NCBI RefSeq assembly: GCF_034479635.1
Contig: NZ_CP140153.1
Coordinates: 1,185,501-1,249,500, forward strand
DNA length: 64,000 bases
Reading direction: 5' to 3'
DNA from: Guyparkeria halophila
GTDB taxonomy: Bacteria > Pseudomonadota > Gammaproteobacteria > Halothiobacillales > Halothiobacillaceae
Shown one piece after another: positions 10,443 to 17,537 of this stretch. The notes beneath the pieces were generated by a model. That model worked only from the letters and a program-made list of their open reading frames with translations, searched no databases and was not told where the DNA came from. How positions within the stretch are numbered: position 1 is the first letter of the stretch; the number at the start of each line of letters is the position of its first letter. Made by a program: the position numbers and the translations under genes.

Positions 10443-11495
10443 ATGTTTCCAACAATCAAGGATCGCAAGATTCGCATCGCCGTGGTCGGCTGCGGCCGCA
10501 TTTCCCGCAACCATTTCGGCTCAATCGAAAAACACGCCGACAATCTCGAACTGGCCGCGGTCTGCGACACCGATAAGCCCACGCTGGATGAGCACGCCGA
10601 AAAGTACGGCGTGCCGGGCTACGACAACATGGAAACCATGCTCGAGTCGGAAAACATCGACCTGGTGGCGCTGTGCACCCCCAGCGGTATCCATCCGGAC
10701 CAGGCGGAACTGGCCGCGCGCTACAAGGTCAACGTGATGACCGAAAAGCCCATGGCCACCCGCTGGTCGGATGGCATGCGCATGGTCAAGGCCTGCGACG
10801 ATGCCCGAGTACGCCTGTTCGTGGTCAAGCAGAATCGCCGCAACAGCACACTGCAACTACTCAAGCGCGCCGTGCAGGAAAAGCGCTTCGGTCGCATCAA
10901 CATGGTCCACCTGAATGTCTTCTGGACCCGTCCGCAGGAATACTACGACGCCAGCAAGTGGCGCGGCACCTGGGAACTGGACGGCGGTGCCTTCATGAAC
11001 CAGGCCAGCCACTATGTCGACCTGTTCGACTGGCTGATCGGCCCCATCGCCGACGTGCAGGCCATGACCGGCACGCTGGGTCGCGATATCGAGGTCGAAG
11101 ACTCCGGCGTGCTCAACGTCCGCTGGCGCACCGGTGCTCTGGGTTCCATGTCCGTGACCATGTTGACCTACCCGAAGAACCTCGAGGGTTCGATCACTAT
11201 CCTGGGTGAAAAAGGCACCGTAAAAGTCGGCGGCGTCGCGGTAAACGAAATCGAGCACTGGGAATTCGACGAACCGCGCGACTACGACGAGGACGTCGTC
11301 AAGGCCAACTACGAAACCACCTCCGTCTATGGCTTCGGTCACCCGCTCTACTACAAGAACGTCGTCGACACCCTGCGCGGTGACGCCGAACCGGAAACCG
11401 ACGGCCGCGAAGGCCTCAAGTCTCTCGAACTTCTCATCGCCGCCTACCTCTCCGCCCGCGACCGGAAGACCATCTCCCTGCCTTTGGAGTATTGA
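10443..11495 (+). CDS. wbpB: UDP-GlcNAcA 3-dehydrogenase (WbpB/WlbA family)
   Basis: A 350-residue Gfo/Idh/MocA-family oxidoreductase. The N-terminal Rossmann motif is VVGCGRISRNH (residues 14-24), followed by the family's TEKPMA motif and a substrate-domain segment GGAFMNQASHYVDLFDWL. In the P. aeruginosa and Bordetella pathways this enzyme oxidises C3 of UDP-GlcNAcA, giving the 3-keto sugar that WbpE aminates. Its presence with wbpE, wbpD and wbpI makes the specific assignment strong. The ATG at 10443 follows a repeat-containing 248-base gap. Six bases after the stop begins the left arm of the GxxExxY mobile unit. Confidence 0.92.
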   Translation: MFPTIKDRKIRIAVVGCGRISRNHFGSIEKHADNLELAAVCDTDKPTLDEHAEKYGVPGYDNMETMLESENIDLVALCTPSGIHPDQAELAARYKVNVMTEKPMATRWSDGMRMVKACDDARVRLFVVKQNRRNSTLQLLKRAVQEKRFGRINMVHLNVFWTRPQEYYDASKWRGTWELDGGAFMNQASHYVDLFDWLIGPIADVQAMTGTLGRDIEVEDSGVLNVRWRTGALGSMSVTMLTYPKNLEGSITILGEKGTVKVGGVAVNEIEHWEFDEPRDYDEDVVKANYETTSVYGFGHPLYYKNVVDTLRGDAEPETDGREGLKSLELLIAAYLSARDRKTISLPLEY

Positions 11496-11500
11496 TTCAT

Positions 11501-11933
11501 TGGCCACGGACGGCCACGGAAAGCACGGACAAGGAAATGTTGGAATGTGAAGATCTCACCTACGCGGTGAGAGGGGCGATATTCGAGGTGTCGCGGGAGT
11601 TGGGCGCCGGATTTCTCGAATCCGTATACGAGAAATCTCTGGCGCACGAGCGGACAGTTCGCGGTCTAGGCGTCGAACGACAGATGCCCGTGACCACGTA
11701 CTACAAGCAGGTGGCCGTAGGTCAGCATGTGCTCGACCTCCTCGTTGAGGACCAACTGGTCATTGAACTGAAGGCAGTGCGGGCCTTGGTACCGGAACAT
11801 GAAGCCCAGTTGCTGCACTACTTGAAGGCAACCGGGTATCGGCTAGGGCTTTTGGTGAATTTCACCCACCCCAAGGCCCAGGTGAAACGCCTTATCCGCT
11901 GACCGTCCGTGCTTTCCGTGACAGTCCGTGGCA
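11501..11933. mobile_element. Putative minimal mobile unit: GxxExxY gene between inverted arms
   Basis: The left arm is 11501-11530 and the right arm 11905-11933. Read inward from each end both contain CCACGGAC, then three bases, then CACGGAAAGCACGGAC, with two mismatches in 27 positions. The enclosed gene starts 7 bases after the left arm and its stop codon is 2 bases before the right arm. The unit is inserted between wbpB and wbpD. Related gene-less copies lie at 11956-12053, 12646-12780 and 20195-20353, and in-frame copies within wbpE and wbpI. No target-site duplication is obvious. That it moves is inferred from its structure and copy number, not shown. Confidence 0.6.
11537..11902 (+). 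CDS. GxxExxY family protein (PD-(D/E)XK nuclease-like)
   Basis: A 121-residue protein with the name-giving motif GFLESVYEKSL (Gly-x-x-Glu-x-x-Tyr) and a downstream core LDLLVEDQLVIELKAV that looks like the D...E-x-K part of a PD-(D/E)XK nuclease fold, then a HEAQLLHYLKATGY segment. The cellular role of the family is not established. The ATG at 11537 is used; the frame is open to 11492, but the upstream part is only the repeat arm. The gene sits exactly between two inverted repeat arms, which suggests it may be the catalytic passenger of a small mobile element rather than a polysaccharide gene. Confidence 0.85.
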   Translation: MLECEDLTYAVRGAIFEVSRELGAGFLESVYEKSLAHERTVRGLGVERQMPVTTYYKQVAVGQHVLDLLVEDQLVIELKAVRALVPEHEAQLLHYLKATGYRLGLLVNFTHPKAQVKRLIR

Positions 11934-11955
11934 ACGCAGCAGTTAGTAAAGAGGG

Positions 11956-12053
11956 TAGCCACGGAAAACACGGAAAGCACAGACGGTTGAAAGACGCGGT
12001 TCTGAGCCCTTCAAGCTTCTTACGTCCGCGTTTTTCCGTGACAGTCCGTGGCA
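11956..12053. repeat. Gene-less 98-bp copy of the CACGGA-arm element
   Basis: The left arm (11956-11986) begins TAGCCACGGAAAACACGGAA. The right arm (12025-12053), in reverse complement, begins TGCCACGGACTGTCACGGAA. About 38 bases without a gene lie between them. The block GTTAGTAAAGAGGG at 11942-11955 just before it is repeated before the copy at 12646, so the repeated unit extends left of the arm. It ends 16 bases before the wbpD start. Confidence 0.7.
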
Positions 12054-12069
12054 AACAAAAAAGAGACTT

Positions 12070-12648
12070 ATGAATTACCAAGTACACGAAACAGCCATCG
12101 TCGACGAAGGCGCCCAGATCGGCGCCGACACCCGCATCTGGCACTGGGTACACGTCTCAGGCGGTGCCCGCATTGGCGAGAAGTGCTCGTTCGGCCAGAA
12201 CGTCTTCGTCGGCAACCGCGTGGTGATCGGCGACAACGTCAAGGTGCAGAACAATGTCTCGGTCTACGACGACGTCACTCTTGAAGACGATGTCTTCTGC
12301 GGCCCGAGCATGGTGTTCACCAACGTCTACAACCCGCGATCGGCTGTACCGCGCAAAGACGAATACCGCCCGACGCTCGTCAAGCAGGGCGCAACCCTGG
12401 GCGCGAACTGCACCATCGTCTGCGGCGTCACCGTCGGCCACCACGCCTTCATCGGCGCCGGCGCCGTCATCAACCGCGACGTACCCGACTATGCCCTCAT
12501 GGTCGGCGTGCCGGCCAAACAGATCGGCTGGATGAGCGAACACGGCGAACGCCTCGACCTGCCCTTAGAAGGCGAGGGCCAGACAACATGCCCGCATACT
12601 GGTGACATTTACCGCTTGAGCCACGGAATGGTTAGTAAAGAGGGATAG
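12070..12648 (+). CDS. wbpD: UDP-2-acetamido-3-amino-glucuronate N-acetyltransferase
   Basis: A 192-residue left-handed beta-helix acetyltransferase with repeated hexapeptides ([57 protein letters not shown]). WbpD uses acetyl-CoA to acetylate the 3-amino group, giving UDP-GlcNAc3NAcA. ATG 12070 follows a gene-less repeat element. The stop TAG (12646-12648) is the first three bases of the next repeat's left arm, and the last five codons (VSKEG) fall in a block that also precedes the copy at 11956, so the protein's end is repeat-derived. The catalytic core lies well upstream and appears intact. Confidence 0.92.
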   Translation: MNYQVHETAIVDEGAQIGADTRIWHWVHVSGGARIGEKCSFGQNVFVGNRVVIGDNVKVQNNVSVYDDVTLEDDVFCGPSMVFTNVYNPRSAVPRKDEYRPTLVKQGATLGANCTIVCGVTVGHHAFIGAGAVINRDVPDYALMVGVPAKQIGWMSEHGERLDLPLEGEGQTTCPHTGDIYRLSHGMVSKEG

Positions 12649-12780
12649 CCACGGAAAACACGGAAAGCACTGACGGTTTTAAAGCCTTCCCGGCTTTCAC
12701 AGTAAAATCCCTACATTCCGCGCTTTCCGTGTCCGTCCGTGGCAACCCAATCCGAGTTTTCCGTGACCACCCGTGGCCAC
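12646..12780. repeat. CACGGA-arm element with two right ends
   Basis: The left arm (12646-12676) is nearly identical to that at 11956, including the preceding GTTAGTAAAGAGGG block (12631-12644). A right arm at 12718-12744 (CGCTTTCCGTGTCCGTCCGT) is followed by a second right arm at 12752-12780 (TTTTCCGTGACCACCCGTGG). The extra right end suggests a nested or tandem insertion. No gene lies inside. Confidence 0.65.
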
Positions 12781-12799
12781 ACAAATTGAAGAGTCAAAC

Positions 12800-13933
12800 A
12801 TGCAGTTCATCGACCTCGCCGCGCAGCAGGCGCGCATCAAGGACAAAATCGACGCGAACATTCAGCGAGTGCTTGCCCACGGCAAGTACATTCTCGGCCC
12901 GGAAGTGGCCGAGTTGGAAGAAAAACTCGCCGACTTCACCGGCGCGAAGTACTGCATTTCCTGCGCCAACGGTACGGACGCCCTGCAGATTGCCCAAATG
13001 GCCGTCGGCGTCGGTCCTGGTGACGAGGTGATCGTCCCGGGCTTCTCCTACATCGCGACCGCGGAAACACCCGCCGTACTGGGTGCGAGACCGGTCTATG
13101 TCGACATCGATCCGGTTACCTACAACATGGATTCGGCAAAGATTGAAGCCGCGATTACGTCGAAGACACGCGCAATCATCCCCGTTTCTCTATATGGCCA
13201 GTGTGCCGACTTCGATGAAATCAATGCGATTGCGGAAAAGCACGGCATCCCGGTGATCGAGGACGGCGCGCAGAGTTTTGGTGCCACCTACAAGGGCAAA
13301 CGATCCTGCAACCTCACCACCATCGGCACCACCAGCTTCTTCCCCAGCAAGCCCCTGGGCGCGTACGGCGACGGCGGCGCGCTGTTTACGAACGACGAAG
13401 AACTGGCCACGAAGCTGCGCCAGATCGCCCGCCACGGCCAGGACCGCCGCTACCACCACCTGCGCGTGGGTGTGAATAGCCGCCTGGACACTCTTCAAGC
13501 CGCCATTCTGCTGCCCAAACTGGAAATCCTTGAAGAGGAGCTTGCCCGCCGAAACGAGGTTGCGGATCGATACAACAGCCTCTTATCTGCCACGGACATC
13601 CACGGACACCCGCTGACACAAACCCCGTCCGAGACCATCCGTGATTTCCGTGGCAAAACCCCTGTCGTCAAGGAGCACAACATCAGCGCCTGGGCGCAGT
13701 ACACCATCCGCGTGAACGATCGCGAGGCAGTTCAGGGAGCGCTCAAGGACGCCGGGATTCCCACCGCCGTGCACTACCCGATCCCCCTGAACAAGCAGCC
13801 GGCGGTAAGTGACGACGCCACATCGTTGCCTGAAGGAGACTTGGCTGCGACGCGCGTAATCAGCCTACCACTTCACCCCTATCTCCCGCATCAAGCCCAA
13901 GATAAGATAGTCGCCAACATCCTTGCAGTATGA
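12800..13933 (+). CDS. wbpE: UDP-2-acetamido-3-keto-glucuronate aminotransferase
   Basis: A 377-residue DegT/DnrJ/EryC1-family PLP aminotransferase. It has the cofactor-site segment CANGTDALQIA, EDGAQSFGA, and the Schiff-base lysine in FFPSKPLGAYGDGGA. WbpE transfers an amino group from glutamate to the 3-keto sugar made by WbpB. Residues about 263-285 (SATDIHGH...DFRGK) are encoded by a 68-bp repeat element at 13588-13655 that keeps the frame; on both sides the protein resumes ordinary family sequence (RYNSLL, then TPVVKEHNISAWAQYTI). The insert lies in a surface-loop-like region before the C-terminal domain, so activity may be retained. ATG 12800 is preferred to 12773, which lies in the preceding repeat arm. 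Confidence 0.92.
   Translation: MQFIDLAAQQARIKDKIDANIQRVLAHGKYILGPEVAELEEKLADFTGAKYCISCANGTDALQIAQMAVGVGPGDEVIVPGFSYIATAETPAVLGARPVYVDIDPVTYNMDSAKIEAAITSKTRAIIPVSLYGQCADFDEINAIAEKHGIPVIEDGAQSFGATYKGKRSCNLTTIGTTSFFPSKPLGAYGDGGALFTNDEELATKLRQIARHGQDRRYHHLRVGVNSRLDTLQAAILLPKLEILEEELARRNEVADRYNSLLSATDIHGHPLTQTPSETIRDFRGKTPVVKEHNISAWAQYTIRVNDREAVQGALKDAGIPTAVHYPIPLNKQPAVSDDATSLPEGDLAATRVISLPLHPYLPHQAQDKIVANILAV
13588..13655. repeat. In-frame CACGGA-arm element inside wbpE
   Basis: The left end TGCCACGGACATCCACGGAC (13588-13607) is mirrored by CCGTGATTTCCGTGGCA (13639-13655), whose complement starts TGCCACGGAAATCACGG. The 68-bp element with inverted ends lies within wbpE and is translated without a stop; its left arm reads Ala-Thr-Asp-Ile-His-Gly. 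Confidence 0.75.
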
Positions 13934-13991
13934 ACAGAATCAAAATCAATTTCTCCAACCCTCACGTGACCGAAATCCGATTTCATAATCC

Positions 13992-15071
13992 GTGAAAATA
14001 TTACTCTTGGCACCCGCAAAAAACCCTTTGATCCGCCGTCTTAAAGCGCGATTGCTAGAGCGGGGCTGCGAGGTGGTTCTCGTCTCTTATGATGATGGGG
14101 CCGATTATCGTTTAAGGGGAAGGGGGCGTTTCTCAGATTATCTCCGTTTTTGGGGTATTCGCGGAATAGTCAAAAAGGAGGCCCCCGATGTTATCCATGC
14201 CCACGGGGTGAACCATTATGGTTTGCTGGCTAGTTTCCAGTGGTCCGTGCCGGTTGTGTTAGCAGCATGGGGTAGCGATGTTTTAGGAGTGGCGCAGAGA
14301 TCAAATCCGGTAGCCAGGTTTGTTCTGCGCGCGATTAATGCCTGGTCGGTGTCGCGCGCATCTAAGATCCATTCATCGGCGCAGCATGTTTTGGATGAAG
14401 CTAGGCGGCAGGCTGTTTTTGCAAAAAAGGAAAAATTTACTTCGTTTTATTGGGGGCTTCCGCCCGTTTGTGGTGACGCAAAAAGTGTGCAAACGGGTGA
14501 ATCTCATGATTGTTTAACCGGTTCTGGTCTGAAACCGGACGACCGTGTCGTACTATTTCCGAGAGGACTCCGTTCGTTATATCGTCCGTTGCTTGTTTTA
14601 GATTTGATAAGAAAATGGAACGAACTCAATCCTGACCGAGTGTGTGTGGTGCTGAAAGCGTTTTCGAAGCCTTATGATGAGAAGGTTTTCTTTGAGAACG
14701 CAAATGGCGCAAATTTTGTTTATATCGATCGCTTATTGGATGATGGCGAGCTGTGCTGTCTGTACAGTAAAACTGATATTCATGTGAACGTTCCGATCAG
14801 CGATGCCTTGGGTGGCGGGGTGATCGAGCCGATTCAGTTTGGCAGTGTTCCGGTGTTAAGCGACTTGAAGCCCTATCGCGACCTGTTGGCGATCACCCAA
14901 GGCTCCTTGCTTGAGTCGGAATCTGATCAAGGTTTGGAGCGCGCGATTAGCACAGCGGAAAGCCTTGCCAAACAGCCAATTAAGTCAAAATATAGCGAAT
15001 ACTCGGCTACGACCGTGGTGAGCAATGTGATAGACCTATATGAAAAGGTTATCGGGCGGCGCACAACGTGA
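13992..15071 (+). CDS. Glycosyltransferase, GT4-like (GT-B fold)
   Basis: A 359-residue putative glycosyltransferase. The N-terminal half has a typical GT-B opening (MKILLLAPAKNP) and DVIHAHGVNHYGLLAS. The C-terminal half contains VVLFPRGLRSLYRP and the nucleotide-sugar site region NVPISDALGGGVIEPIQFGSVPVLSD, matching the E-x7-E region of GT4 enzymes only loosely. The donor and acceptor cannot be deduced. It starts with GTG at 13992 and has no clear ribosome binding site. Base composition is lower in GC than wbpE upstream. It probably adds one sugar of the repeating unit in the cytoplasm. Confidence 0.7.
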   Translation: MKILLLAPAKNPLIRRLKARLLERGCEVVLVSYDDGADYRLRGRGRFSDYLRFWGIRGIVKKEAPDVIHAHGVNHYGLLASFQWSVPVVLAAWGSDVLGVAQRSNPVARFVLRAINAWSVSRASKIHSSAQHVLDEARRQAVFAKKEKFTSFYWGLPPVCGDAKSVQTGESHDCLTGSGLKPDDRVVLFPRGLRSLYRPLLVLDLIRKWNELNPDRVCVVLKAFSKPYDEKVFFENANGANFVYIDRLLDDGELCCLYSKTDIHVNVPISDALGGGVIEPIQFGSVPVLSDLKPYRDLLAITQGSLLESESDQGLERAISTAESLAKQPIKSKYSEYSATTVVSNVIDLYEKVIGRRTT

Positions 15072-15126
15072 AGCTGGGCTGCCCATCAGTCCTTCTGGTT
15101 TTGACCTCCAAGCCTGGCGAGTCGTC

Positions 15127-16470
15127 ATGAATGAACTCAGGAATATCGGACGTACCCTTCGCCAAGGATTTTTAATTCGCGCGGGGCTAGGCAGCATTGT
15201 AATAAAATTTTCTTCGAAGATTATATCGCTCGTTACCGTTGTGGTTTTGGCTAATGTTCTGGGTGCAAGCGATTTCGGCGTGTTTGTGTTCATTATCGCG
15301 CTCATTGGGCTTTTAAGCATGCCTGCTCAGCTTGGCCTTTCAAATCTTGTAATGAAGGTGACTTCTGCCGAACTCGTATCGCGTGATTGGTCTGCAATAA
15401 AAGGTGTTTGGCGTTGGTCGACGCGTCTAAGCTTAGCTTCATCATCTATCATTGTCCTCGTTGCGGTCGCTATATCAGTTGGCTTCGTTGAATCTATCAA
15501 TGATAAACTTTTTTATGGGTTTCTTGTTAGCCTTCCGTTAGTGTTTTTTGTACCCCTTTCAAATATTCGAGGAGGGGCGCTTCGCGGATTGCATCTGGTT
15601 AATTTGGGGCAATTTCCAGAGCAAATAATTCGACCGGGCTTGTTTTTGGTGTTAGTCGCTTTGTCCGTGCTTTTTGGTTATGAGAGTAGTGTTGAAGCGG
15701 CGATTGCGATGAGCGTGACAGCTGCTGCCGTGGCCTTTGTGAGCGGCCAGTTTCTACTGTCCAGATATACGCCTAATGCCGTGAGATCGACTAAGCCAGA
15801 CTATTCTAGTTGGAGATCGTGGCTTTATGCCGCGATCCCGTTGTCGCTTACGGAAGGTGCGTCATTAATCATGGCGAACACAGACTCTGTCATGCTTGGC
15901 ATGTTTTCGACATCCTCGGCAGTTGGGGTGTATAAAATTGCCGTACAGGGGGCGGTCCTCATTGCCTTTGTTATGGATGCCTTGAGCATGGTGGTGGCGC
16001 CGTATTTTTCTAAGCTGCACGCAAGTGATAAAAAGTACGAATTGCAGAAATTGGTTTCATATACTTGTTTGGCTTCGTTTGTGTTTGCGTTGTTTGCATT
16101 TTTATTCTTCGTCATTTTTGGGGAATTATTACTTGAGGTGTTATTCGCTTCCGATTTTTCGTTTGCGTACATTCCGCTTTTGATTCTTTCGGTGTCGCAT
16201 TTGGTGAGCTCATGGGTCGGGCCAGTTGGTGTTTTGCTTAATATGACGGGCAGCCATAGGGTTGTTTTGGTGGCGGTTGCATCCGCGAGCATTTTGAACG
16301 TTGCTCTGAATTTTGTGTTAATTCCGGCTTTTTCTTTGGAAGGCGCCGCGTGGGCAACCGGCATTTCATTGATTTACTGGAAGACTTTTTTGTGGCTGGC
16401 TTCAAAAAGACAACTGGATATCAATAGCAGCCCATCACCCCTATGTTCCAGTCTGTTTTCTTCAAGATGA
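15127..16470 (+). CDS. wzx: Wzx-type O-unit flippase
   Basis: A 447-residue polytopic membrane protein of the MOP/MATE-like polysaccharide exporter superfamily with about 12 hydrophobic helices, starting IVIKFSSKIISLVTVVVLANVLGASDFGVF, which is typical of the first Wzx helix. Wzx flips undecaprenyl-linked units to the periplasmic face. ATG 15127 is chosen because the family similarity begins right after it; the frame extends to 15040, overlapping the previous gene. It shares the AT-rich codon use of its neighbours. Wzx is usually specific for the first sugar, here predicted to be di-N-acetylbacillosamine. Confidence 0.85.
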   Translation: MNELRNIGRTLRQGFLIRAGLGSIVIKFSSKIISLVTVVVLANVLGASDFGVFVFIIALIGLLSMPAQLGLSNLVMKVTSAELVSRDWSAIKGVWRWSTRLSLASSSIIVLVAVAISVGFVESINDKLFYGFLVSLPLVFFVPLSNIRGGALRGLHLVNLGQFPEQIIRPGLFLVLVALSVLFGYESSVEAAIAMSVTAAAVAFVSGQFLLSRYTPNAVRSTKPDYSSWRSWLYAAIPLSLTEGASLIMANTDSVMLGMFSTSSAVGVYKIAVQGAVLIAFVMDALSMVVAPYFSKLHASDKKYELQKLVSYTCLASFVFALFAFLFFVIFGELLLEVLFASDFSFAYIPLLILSVSHLVSSWVGPVGVLLNMTGSHRVVLVAVASASILNVALNFVLIPAFSLEGAAWATGISLIYWKTFLWLASKRQLDINSSPSPLCSSLFSSR

Positions 16471-16501
16471 CTTTTAAACATAAAGCTGCGAGGACAAGGA
16501 T

Positions 16502-17515
16502 GTGATCAAATTCGTTGTTTTTTTGATTTTTATACTGGCGTTGGTTGGTTCTGATTTTTGGCTTCATGACAAGCTGTCGAACTTTCCGAACTATTTTGGC
16601 TGGCGTGAGCTGGCTAAAACCGCTAACGCAGAATACCGAGAGCTTGGCGTGGATGTGAAGGATTTTGAGTCTGGGTATTCGTATAACGGCCCATACATGG
16701 ATTACGGGAATGGTCGGTACTTCAAAGAGTCGAAGGGAAGAATTCGACTGGATAAATCGGGTATTCCGGAGGTTCGTTATGGCGAAGAGTTTCATTATAA
16801 CCCTGTGACAACGGCTCAATTTGCTCTCGCGGAATATAGTCGACCGGGGGGTGTATCAAGCAAGTTCCTTGATATCGTCGATAGTTTAGTGTCAAGACAA
16901 GACGCTAACGGTGCGTTTCGATATAACTTTGTTTTTCGAAAGTATGCGCATGAAGAAGACTACGAACCTGGCTGGACATCTGCTATGGCTCAGGGGCAAG
17001 CACTTAGCGCGCTAGCGAGAGCGTATGCCTTAACAGAGGATGAGAAGTATTTGGAAAGTGGTGAGCTTGCGTTTAATTATCTCACAACCCCCTTCGATGA
17101 GGGTGGCGTGAAAACGGACTTAGGCGAACTGAGGAGTTCGTGGTCTGGTGACGTCTTTTTTATGGAATATCCGGCCGATCCGCCTGTCTACACATTGAAT
17201 GGTTATATGTTCGTAATTATTGGTTTGTATGATTGGAATGAAGCAATTGGTCGATCGGACGCAACGCGCAGGGTGTTAGAGGACTCCCTTTTAAGTTTTC
17301 GGAAAATTCTTGGTTTCTATGATTTGGGAGCATTTAGCTCCTACGATCTATCTTTCATGACCTTGCCTTTTAAAAAATCGGGAGAAAAACGTTCGCCGCA
17401 CTATTCTCCTTATTACCACGCCGTTCATATCGAACAGCTGAATTTGCTTTATGACATTTTTGGCGAACAGTACATGAGGGAAACTGCTGAAAGGTGGGCC
17501 GAGTATGTTCGGTGA
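16502..17515 (+). CDS. D-glucuronyl C5-epimerase-like protein, membrane-anchored
   Basis: A 337-residue protein with an N-terminal signal-anchor helix (about residues 3-20), followed by a domain that resembles the C-terminal catalytic domain of glucuronyl C5-epimerases: HYNPVTTAQFALAEY, WTSAMAQGQALSALARAY, FMEYPADPPVYTLNGYMF and YYHAVHIEQLNLLYDIF. In heparan sulfate synthesis such enzymes convert D-glucuronate to L-iduronate within the polymer. Here the locus makes a diacetamido-mannuronate, so C5 inversion would yield an L-gulo configured residue; this is inference. The anchor suggests it acts in the periplasm. Start GTG 16502 follows AGGACAAGGA. An unusual gene for an O-antigen locus, and part of the AT-rich segment. 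Confidence 0.75.
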   Translation: MIKFVVFLIFILALVGSDFWLHDKLSNFPNYFGWRELAKTANAEYRELGVDVKDFESGYSYNGPYMDYGNGRYFKESKGRIRLDKSGIPEVRYGEEFHYNPVTTAQFALAEYSRPGGVSSKFLDIVDSLVSRQDANGAFRYNFVFRKYAHEEDYEPGWTSAMAQGQALSALARAYALTEDEKYLESGELAFNYLTTPFDEGGVKTDLGELRSSWSGDVFFMEYPADPPVYTLNGYMFVIIGLYDWNEAIGRSDATRRVLEDSLLSFRKILGFYDLGAFSSYDLSFMTLPFKKSGEKRSPHYSPYYHAVHIEQLNLLYDIFGEQYMRETAERWAEYVR

Positions 17516-17537
17516 TATTTTCTATTAGATTCATGAT

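Noticed and set aside
12800-13933. wbpE as a pseudogene disrupted by a repeat
   Set aside because: The frame continues through the repeat without stop or shift and family sequence resumes on the other side.
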